The translations under genes and the position numbers were made by a program. The notes below the pieces were generated by a model. It had not been told where the DNA came from. It ran no database searches and was given only the letters and a program-made list of their open reading frames with translations. A stretch of DNA of 64,000 bases from Pseudomonadota bacterium. Its GTDB lineage: Bacteria > Pseudomonadota > Gammaproteobacteria > Burkholderiales > Rhodocyclaceae. The stretch's first letter is position 1. Every line of letters begins with the position of its first letter. The stretch is taken from the NCBI GenBank assembly GCA_018241665.1, contig JAFEDK010000008.1, positions 307,460 to 371,459 of the forward strand. Direction: 5' to 3'. Positions 57,767-64,000 of this stretch are shown here, piece after piece.

Positions 57767-58528
57767 TTAAGCGTCGCCCTTCGGGGCCGCTTCGCTGCTG
57801 AGCCAATCGGGGTTGGGTAGCTCGTCGAAGGCGTGGCCGAGGGCCTCGCTCCAGCGGTTGCGGATCATTGCGAAATACTCGTTCTTCGCATCGATGCTGA
57901 CGTGGGACGAAATCTGAAGTTCGTCGGTCTTGAGGATGGCAAGGTCGAGGGGCACGCCCACCGAGAGGTTCGAGCGGATCGTCGAATCCATCGAGATCAG
58001 CGCCAGCTTGGCTGCCTCATCGAGGCTGGTCTGACTCTTCACGACACGGTCGATGATCGGCTTGCCATACTTGGATTCGCCGATCTGAAAGTACGGCGTA
58101 TCCGGCGTGGCCTCAATGAAGTTGCCGGCTGCGTAGACGTGGAACAGGCGCGGCGCTTCCTTGCCGATCTGCCCGCCGAGAATCAAGGCCGCGGTGAAAT
58201 CGATGCCGAAGCTCTGCAGCGCTTCCGCATCCCTCCGATGCACTTCGCGCAGCGTATCGCCCACGTGACGGGCAGCCTCGAACATGTTCGGCACTGACCA
58301 CAGACTCTCGCGCCCGTCCTGGGCGACCATCGCCTCGCGCAACATCGACACCAACTGCTGAGTGATCGCCAGATTGCCCGAACTCATCAGGACCATCACC
58401 CGCTCACCGGGACGCTGGAAGATGGACATCTTGCGGAAGGTATTGATGTGGTCGACGCCCGCATTGGTACGGGAGTCCGACAGGAAAACCATACCGGCGT
58501 CGAGCAGCATGCTGACACAATAAGTCAT
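57767..58528 (-). CDS. Proteasome-like peptidase Anbu (HslV superfamily)
   Basis: A 253-residue member of the bacterial Anbu group of proteasome-type N-terminal nucleophile hydrolases. After methionine removal Thr2 would be the nucleophile (MTYCVSMLLDAGMVFLSDS), followed by RTNAGVDHINTFRKM, typical of Anbu; the C-terminus is long and not processed. Known Anbu genes are often grouped with ATP-grasp, alpha-E and transglutaminase-like genes, but none is here. ATG 58528 is required for the N-terminal Thr; open frame upstream is shadow. Converges on rsgA. Confidence 0.9.
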   Translation of the reverse strand: MTYCVSMLLDAGMVFLSDSRTNAGVDHINTFRKMSIFQRPGERVMVLMSSGNLAITQQLVSMLREAMVAQDGRESLWSVPNMFEAARHVGDTLREVHRRDAEALQSFGIDFTAALILGGQIGKEAPRLFHVYAAGNFIEATPDTPYFQIGESKYGKPIIDRVVKSQTSLDEAAKLALISMDSTIRSNLSVGVPLDLAILKTDELQISSHVSIDAKNEYFAMIRNRWSEALGHAFDELPNPDWLSSEAAPKGDA

Positions 58529-58540
58529 GGGGAAAGTCCC

Positions 58541-58568
58541 AAGAAAAAGGCGGTCCTGACGGACCGCC
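58541..58568 (-). terminator. Rho-independent terminator after the merR gene
   Basis: On the minus strand GGCGGTCC-GTCA-GGACCGCC (perfect 8-bp stem, 4-base loop) is followed by TTTTTCTT. It ends the pheST-ihfA-merR transcript 36 bases after merR and lies just before the Anbu start, so Anbu (start 58528) must have a promoter within or near this hairpin, or be reached by read-through. Confidence 0.85.
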
Positions 58569-58604
58569 GGGAGAGTTTGATGGCGGACCTGGCGTTCCGT
58601 CGCT

Positions 58605-58982
58605 TCAGCGACGCAACTCGTCGAGAATCGATTGAATCTCGGCGCGGATGCTGCCCAGCTGACCGCGCAGGCCGGCAGCGGCTTCCACGTCCTCCTGCTT
58701 GCGCGCGCCCGCCTCATCAAGCTTGTTGCGCGCGCCGGAAATGGTGAAGCCGTCCCGGTACAACAGTTCGCGAATCCGACGAATCAGCAGCACTTCGTGA
58801 TGCTGATAATAGCGCCGGTTGCCGCCTCGCTTGACCGGCCGCAACTGGGTGAACTCCTGCTCCCAGTAACGCAGCACATGAGGCTTGACCCCGCACAGGT
58901 CGCTGACCTCACCGATGGTGAAGTAACGCTTGGCGGGAATCGGCGGCAATTCGGCTATCGCCGGAACTTCACTTTGCGACAT
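58605..58982 (-). CDS. MerR family transcriptional regulator, ihfA-linked type
   Basis: A 125-residue regulator with the MerR HTH near the N-terminus ([26 protein letters not shown], from about 19 to 44) and a short coiled C-terminus that has no metal-binding cysteines. It belongs to the small MerR protein encoded after ihfA in most beta- and gammaproteobacteria; its target is unknown. The start overlaps the ihfA end by 14 bases. Confidence 0.92.
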   Translation of the reverse strand: MSQSEVPAIAELPPIPAKRYFTIGEVSDLCGVKPHVLRYWEQEFTQLRPVKRGGNRRYYQHHEVLLIRRIRELLYRDGFTISGARNKLDEAGARKQEDVEAAAGLRGQLGSIRAEIQSILDELRR

Positions 58983-59274
58983 CGCTCAGTTGCTCCACAT
59001 TGGCCTTGAGCTTCTGGCTGGCGTGGAAGGTCACCACGCGCCGGGCGGTGATGGGTATCTCTTCGCCAGTCTTGGGGTTGCGACCGGGACGCTGCGGCTT
59101 CTCGCGGAGCTGGAAGTTGCCGAAGCCGGAGAGCTTGACGCAATCCCCGCGCTCCAGCGCCAGGCGGATTTCCTCGAAGAAGCACTCGACCATGTCCTTG
59201 GCCTCGCGCTTGTTGAGCCCCACCTGTTCAAACAGCATGTCGGCGAGTTCCGCCTTGGTAAGTGTCATACCCAT
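58969..59274 (-). CDS. ihfA: Integration host factor subunit alpha
   Basis: A 101-residue DNA-bending protein of the HU/IHF family. Alpha-subunit features are [26 protein letters not shown], the arm region with [20 protein letters not shown] and the C-terminal helix [17 protein letters not shown] 59268 (MTLTKAEL) is a possible shorter start. It follows pheT by 6 bases, the conserved pheST-ihfA order. Confidence 0.97.
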   Translation of the reverse strand: MGMTLTKAELADMLFEQVGLNKREAKDMVECFFEEIRLALERGDCVKLSGFGNFQLREKPQRPGRNPKTGEEIPITARRVVTFHASQKLKANVEQLSDVAK

Positions 59275-59280
59275 GATGAC

Positions 59281-61659
59281 TCAGGCCCTCAGCTTCGCAC
59301 CGAGGTTGTCCTCGGCATGGCGGGTCAGGGCAGTCATCGCGGCATCCACCTCAGCGTCCTCCAGAGTCCGCTGAGTTTCTTGCATAACTACGCGGAAAGC
59401 AAGGCTTTTCCGGTTCGGCTCGATACCCTTGCCCTGGTACTGATCGAACAGTTCGATGCGCTGCACAATGACCGGAGCAACCTGCTGAAGGCCCTTCAGC
59501 AGGCTTGCTGCCGTCACATTCTGCTCAACCACAAGTGCGAGGTCACGGGTCACCGCCGGGAAGCGGGACAGCTCACGGTAGGCCGGCGTCACCGTGCCGA
59601 GCAGTGCCTCGAGCTCAATCTCGAAGACCACCGGCGCAGTGCCCAGTTCATAGCGCTGCACCCAGATCGGGTGCAGTTCGCCAATGAAACCGATTTCGCG
59701 GCCATCCAGCAGCACACGTGCGGAACGTCCCGGATGCAGGGCCGGATGGGTGGCCCGCTCGAATTCGGCGACACGCGGGAACAGCAGGGCTTCCAGGTCC
59801 GCCTTGACGTCGAAGAAATCCACGTTGCGGTTGGACTCCCCCCATTGCTCGGCCTTGGCCAGGCCGGCGGCCAGTGCGGCAACACGCAGCGGCTGGTGGT
59901 AGCCCTCCACCGGCTTTCCGGCAGCGTCCTTCGCAAAGCAGCGGCCGATTTCGAAGACACGGACGCGGTTAGTCTGGCGCTTGCGGTTGGTCACCACATT
60001 GGACACCAGGCCACCAATCAGGCTGGAGCGCATCACGCTCATCTGGCTGGCGATCGGGTTGGCCAGACGGACCGGATCGGCGTTGCCACTGAAGTCCTTC
60101 TCCCACGCCTCTTCGACGAAGGCGAAGTTGATGACCTCCTGGTACTCACGGCCGGCGATCAACCGGCGGACGGTCATCGTATCGCGTCGGGACTCCGGGC
60201 GCGGCAGCATGCTGATCGGGCCCTTCGGGGCGACGGTCGGGATGTTGTCGTAACCGTGCAGGCGCGCGATCTCCTCGATGAGGTCTTCCTCGATCTCCAG
60301 GTCGAAACGGTAGGACGGCGGCGTCACGACGAAATCTTCGCCGTCACGGGCCACCTGGAGATTCAGGCGGGTGAACATCTCGGCGACGTGGTCGGCCGTC
60401 AGCTGAATGCCCAGCACGCGGCGCACACGGGCGGCGCGCAGGCGGATCGGCGCACGGGCGGGCAACTTGGCCGCGTCAACGACTTCGTTCACCGGACCGG
60501 CGGAGCCGCCGCAGATGTCCAGGATCAGGCGGGTCGCCCGCTCGATGGCCTGGCCAGCCAGCGCGAAGTCGACACCACGCTCGAAGCGGTAGGACGCATC
60601 CGACGAGAAACCATAGGCGCGCGCACGACCGGCGATCGCATCCGGGGCGAAGAAGGCGCTCTCCAGGAACAGATCGGTGGTTTCCAGGGTGATGCCGCTT
60701 TCCTCGCCGCCCATGATGCCGGCCAGTGCCAGCGCCCGGGACTCATCGGCGATCAGCAGGGTGTCGGCCGCCGGCGTGACGGTCTGACCGTTAAGCAGCA
60801 GCACCTGCTCGCCCGCCGTCGGAAAACGCACGTGAATGGCGCCGTTCAACTTGGCCTCATCGAAGGCGTGCAGCGGCTGGCCCAGTTCGAGCATCACGTA
60901 GTTCGTGACGTCCACCAGTGCGCTGATCGAGCGGACACCGCTGCGGGCCAGGCGCTGCTTCATCCAGTCGGGCGTCGCAGCCTTGGCGTCGACACCACGG
61001 ATGATTCGGCCGGCGTAACGCGGGCAGGCTTCCGGCGCGTCGAGCACAATGGCACGCACGGCGTCGTGGGCGGGCGCCACGGGCTCGCTTGCCGGCAGGC
61101 TGAGCGGCTTGCCGGTCAGCGCCGCGACTTCGCGGGCGATACCGGTAAGGCTCAGGCAGTCGGCACGGTTCGGCGTCAGCTTGATGGTGAACAGGGTGTC
61201 GTTGAGGTCGAGGTATTCGCGCAGGTCGGTGCCGACGGGCGCGTCCTCCGGAAGCACCAGCAGACCGTTGCTTTCCTCGGAGATGCCCAGCTCCTTGGCG
61301 GAACACAGCATGCCAAACGACTCGACGCCACGCAGCTTGGCCGCCTTGATGCCGAAACCGGCCAGGTCGGCGCCCACCAGCGCGCACGGGATCTTGATGC
61401 CGGCGGCCGCATTCGGCGCACCGCAAACGATCTGCAGCAACTCGTCCTGCCCCGCGTCTACCTTGCAAACACGCAGTTTGTCGGCGTTGGGGTGCTTTTC
61501 GGCCTCGACGATCTGCGCGACCACCACCTTGGAAAACTGGGCGGCCACGCCGTCCTGCTCTTCCACTTCCAGCCCCGCCATCGTGAGCAAATGCCCAAGC
61601 GCGTCCGAATCGAGGTCCGGACTGACGAAGCTGCGCAACCAGAGTTCTGAGAATTGCAT
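59281..61659 (-). CDS. pheT: Phenylalanine--tRNA ligase beta subunit
   Basis: A 792-residue subunit of the alpha2-beta2 synthetase. It has the N-terminal tRNA-binding EMAP-like domain (about 40-150; ADKLRVCKVDAG), the B3/B4 editing domain, the B5 domain (LTADHVAEMFTRLNL), a catalytic-like core, and the C-terminal ferredoxin-fold anticodon-binding domain (SRFPAVTRDLALVV). Full family length. It starts 3 bases after pheS. Confidence 0.97.
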   Translation of the reverse strand: MQFSELWLRSFVSPDLDSDALGHLLTMAGLEVEEQDGVAAQFSKVVVAQIVEAEKHPNADKLRVCKVDAGQDELLQIVCGAPNAAAGIKIPCALVGADLAGFGIKAAKLRGVESFGMLCSAKELGISEESNGLLVLPEDAPVGTDLREYLDLNDTLFTIKLTPNRADCLSLTGIAREVAALTGKPLSLPASEPVAPAHDAVRAIVLDAPEACPRYAGRIIRGVDAKAATPDWMKQRLARSGVRSISALVDVTNYVMLELGQPLHAFDEAKLNGAIHVRFPTAGEQVLLLNGQTVTPAADTLLIADESRALALAGIMGGEESGITLETTDLFLESAFFAPDAIAGRARAYGFSSDASYRFERGVDFALAGQAIERATRLILDICGGSAGPVNEVVDAAKLPARAPIRLRAARVRRVLGIQLTADHVAEMFTRLNLQVARDGEDFVVTPPSYRFDLEIEEDLIEEIARLHGYDNIPTVAPKGPISMLPRPESRRDTMTVRRLIAGREYQEVINFAFVEEAWEKDFSGNADPVRLANPIASQMSVMRSSLIGGLVSNVVTNRKRQTNRVRVFEIGRCFAKDAAGKPVEGYHQPLRVAALAAGLAKAEQWGESNRNVDFFDVKADLEALLFPRVAEFERATHPALHPGRSARVLLDGREIGFIGELHPIWVQRYELGTAPVVFEIELEALLGTVTPAYRELSRFPAVTRDLALVVEQNVTAASLLKGLQQVAPVIVQRIELFDQYQGKGIEPNRKSLAFRVVMQETQRTLEDAEVDAAMTALTRHAEDNLGAKLRA

Positions 61660-61662
61660 GGC

Positions 61663-62715
<1,053 letters not shown>

Positions 62716-62722
62716 TCAGGAC

Positions 62723-62751
62723 AAAAAAAAGGAGGCCAGGCCTCCTTTTTT
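62723..62751. terminator. Terminator or attenuator between rplT and pheS
   Basis: A run of eight A, a GC-rich inverted repeat GGAGGCC/GGCCTCC around one base, and six T make a hairpin with T tracts on both strands. On the minus strand it would end or attenuate transcripts leaving rplT before pheS. No phenylalanine-rich leader peptide is visible in the 71-base gap, so E. coli-type pheL attenuation is not supported. Confidence 0.7.
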
Positions 62752-62765
62752 CGTGCTGCGCAAGA

Positions 62766-63125
62766 TTACGCAGCGAGCTTGGCCTTGGCTTGTTCGGCGA
62801 GCGCCGCAAAAGCGGGCTTGTCGAACACGGCCAGGTCGGCCAGAACCTTACGGTCCACTTCGATGGAGGCCTTCTTCAGACCGTTCATGAAGCGGCTGTA
62901 AGTCAGACCAACTTCACGGGCAGCCGCGTTGATACGGGCGATCCACAGAGCACGGAACTGACGCTTGCGCTGACGACGGTCACGGTAAGCGTACTGACCG
63001 GCCTTCATCACCGCCTGCTTGGCGATCCGATATACGTTCTTGCGACGGCCGCGATAGCCCTTGGCTTGATCGAGGACCTTCTTGTGGCGTGCGCGAGCGG
63101 TTACACCGCGTTTAACTCGGGGCAT
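62766..63125 (-). CDS. rplT: 50S ribosomal protein L20
   Basis: A 119-residue L20 protein: [32 protein letters not shown] at the N-terminus, then the globular RNA-binding part ([27 protein letters not shown]). In E. coli L20 represses rpmI-rplT translation. It follows rpmI by 14 bases. Confidence 0.98.
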   Translation of the reverse strand: MPRVKRGVTARARHKKVLDQAKGYRGRRKNVYRIAKQAVMKAGQYAYRDRRQRKRQFRALWIARINAAAREVGLTYSRFMNGLKKASIEVDRKVLADLAVFDKPAFAALAEQAKAKLAA

Positions 63126-63139
63126 TGCGTTCTCCTAAA

Positions 63140-63337
63140 TCAAGCGTAAGGCATCATTGCGCGGATGGACTTTTCGTCCGAAGCATGCACGGCAGTCATA
63201 CCGCGCAGCTGGCGCTTGCTCTTGGTGGTCTTCTTGGTCAGGATGTGGCGCTTGAACGCCTGCGAACGCTTGATGCTACCGGAAGCGCGGATCTTGAACC
63301 GCTTGGCGGCGCCGCTCTTGGTCTTCATCTTGGGCAT
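63140..63337 (-). CDS. rpmI: 50S ribosomal protein L35
   Basis: A 65-residue L35 protein beginning [19 protein letters not shown] and ending RAMMPYA, rich in lysine and arginine. ATG 63337 is chosen by homology with GGAG upstream; an in-frame ATG four codons earlier covers that ribosome site. Between infC and rplT as in most bacteria. Confidence 0.97.
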   Translation of the reverse strand: MPKMKTKSGAAKRFKIRASGSIKRSQAFKRHILTKKTTKSKRQLRGMTAVHASDEKSIRAMMPYA

Positions 63338-63442
63338 GAAGTACTCCACTTATATCATGGCGCCAGGTGGCTTCCGACTTCCGGAAACGCTTCAACAACC
63401 CGTCACCACTTGTTCCGGCGGACTATGCTGTCCACCGTACTC

Positions 63443-63460
63443 CGGAGCCCGTGGGCTCCG
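63443..63460 (-). promoter_or_regulatory. Hairpin in the infC-rpmI gap
   Basis: A perfect 8-bp stem CGGAGCCC/GGGCTCCG with a 2-base centre lies just after the infC stop (63468). There is no T run after it on the minus strand. The 130-base gap up to rpmI is long for an operon and is where L20 binds in other bacteria, so the hairpin could be part of that control region; this is not demonstrated. Confidence 0.3.
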
Positions 63461-63467
63461 AAAATCC

Positions 63468-63989
63468 TTAGTGCTTCTTCTTCGGCGCGATGACCATGAT
63501 CATCTGGCGCCCTTCCATCTTCGGCATCTGCTCGACCTGGGCAATTTCGTCCAGATCGGCCTTGATGCGCTCAAGTTGGCGCATGCCGAACTCCTGGTGA
63601 GCCATTTCACGACCGCGGAAACGGAGCGTCACCTTGGCCTTGTCACCATCGTTCAGGAACTTGATCAGGTTACGCAGCTTGATCTGGTAGTCGTTCTCGT
63701 CCGTACCCGGACGCAGTTTCACTTCCTTCACCTGGATCTGCTTCTGCTTCTGCTTGGCTTCGTGGGCGCGCTTGGCTTCTTCGTACTTGTACTTGCCGAA
63801 GTCCATCAAGCGACACACCGGCGGCTTGGCCATCGGCGCGATCTCTACCAGATCCACACCGGCCTCTTCAGCCGCTTCCAGTGCAGCACGCAGAGAAACG
63901 ATGCCGATCTGCTCACCGTCCTCACCCGTCAAGCGCACTTCCGGCACACTAATTTCGCCGTTGATGCGCAGCTTCTTTTCCTGAGCGAT
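63468..63989 (-). CDS. infC: Translation initiation factor IF-3 (AUC start)
   Basis: A 173-residue IF-3 with N-domain ([25 protein letters not shown]), basic linker ([15 protein letters not shown]) and C-domain ending [11 protein letters not shown]. The start is an ATC at 63987-63989: an in-frame TGA lies two codons upstream (63993-63995), and the only later start, a GTG at 63945-63947, would remove conserved N-domain residues. Non-AUG starts (AUU/AUC/AUA) are the known basis of infC self-control by IF-3. The upstream TGA could be the thrS end; the window stops 5 bases further on. Confidence 0.93.
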   Translation of the reverse strand: MAQEKKLRINGEISVPEVRLTGEDGEQIGIVSLRAALEAAEEAGVDLVEIAPMAKPPVCRLMDFGKYKYEEAKRAHEAKQKQKQIQVKEVKLRPGTDENDYQIKLRNLIKFLNDGDKAKVTLRFRGREMAHQEFGMRQLERIKADLDEIAQVEQMPKMEGRQMIMVIAPKKKH

Positions 63990-64000
63990 GGTTCAAGTCT

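Noticed and set aside
58930-61650. A 906-codon open frame on the plus strand opposite pheT
   Set aside because: It is a GC-rich shadow of pheT/ihfA with low-complexity His/Gly/Gln-rich sequence and no domain; pheT is unmistakable.

Overview
The window looks like chromosomal core DNA of a GC-rich betaproteobacterium, most likely in the Rhodocyclales (Azospira, Dechloromonas or Azoarcus-like). This is inferred from gene order and protein character, for example the bamA-lpx cassette, bioAFHCD, selU/selD, pheST-ihfA-merR and a LinKLMN-type MCE operon; no rRNA is present to confirm it. About 65 protein genes fill nearly all of the sequence. I see no tRNA or rRNA gene, CRISPR array, prophage or insertion sequence.

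Layout. 1-6.3 kb: 5' part of etfB, divergent from a TetR regulator across a shared palindrome; then, on the minus strand, a four-gene MCE lipid-transport operon (permease with N-terminal STAS-like domain, ATPase, MCE protein, lipoprotein) followed by an ECHDC3-like crotonase and a TatD hydrolase. 6.3-10.1 kb: ppx and ppk, divergent over a three-repeat Pho box. 10.2-11.4 kb: an unrecognised lipoprotein with seven beta-propeller-like repeats. 11.5-16.2 kb: bioA-F-H-C-D, translationally coupled, without bioB. 16.2-31.5 kb: a long minus-strand run of envelope and translation genes (rpsB-tsf-pyrH-frr-uppS-cdsA-dxr-rseP-bamA-skp-lpxD-fabZ-lpxA-lpxB-rnhB-CopD-like-SpoU methyltransferase). 31.8-35.2 kb: map and glnD. 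35.2-36.5 kb: def and a methylthioinosine/methylthioadenosine phosphorylase. 36.6-43.7 kb: typA, hom, alaA, a Mth938-like gene, bcp and a PIN-PhoH ATPase. 43.8-47 kb: an orphan REC-HPt protein and the divergent pair selU/selD, bracketed by two copies of a palindromic repeat. 47-54.8 kb: acetyl-CoA hydrolase/CoA-transferase with a divergent LysR regulator, a carboxylesterase, a cNMP/CBS/DUF294 nucleotidyltransferase coupled to an exonuclease-like protein with altered active-site residues, and a LysR regulator divergent from a TauE/SafE permease. 54.8-64 kb: a 46-residue membrane microprotein after orn, an M48 protease, rsgA, an Anbu proteasome-like protease, and the minus-strand set infC-rpmI-rplT-pheS-pheT-ihfA-merR.

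Most of the window is housekeeping and carries no defence or mobile island. The parts most worth a second look are the DUF294/degenerate-exonuclease pair, the seven-repeat lipoprotein, the microprotein after orn, the crotonase without the canonical glutamates, the palindromic repeats around selU/selD (one supplies the selU stop codon), and several regulatory sites visible in the sequence (Pho box, TetR and LysR palindromes, and the AUC start of infC).
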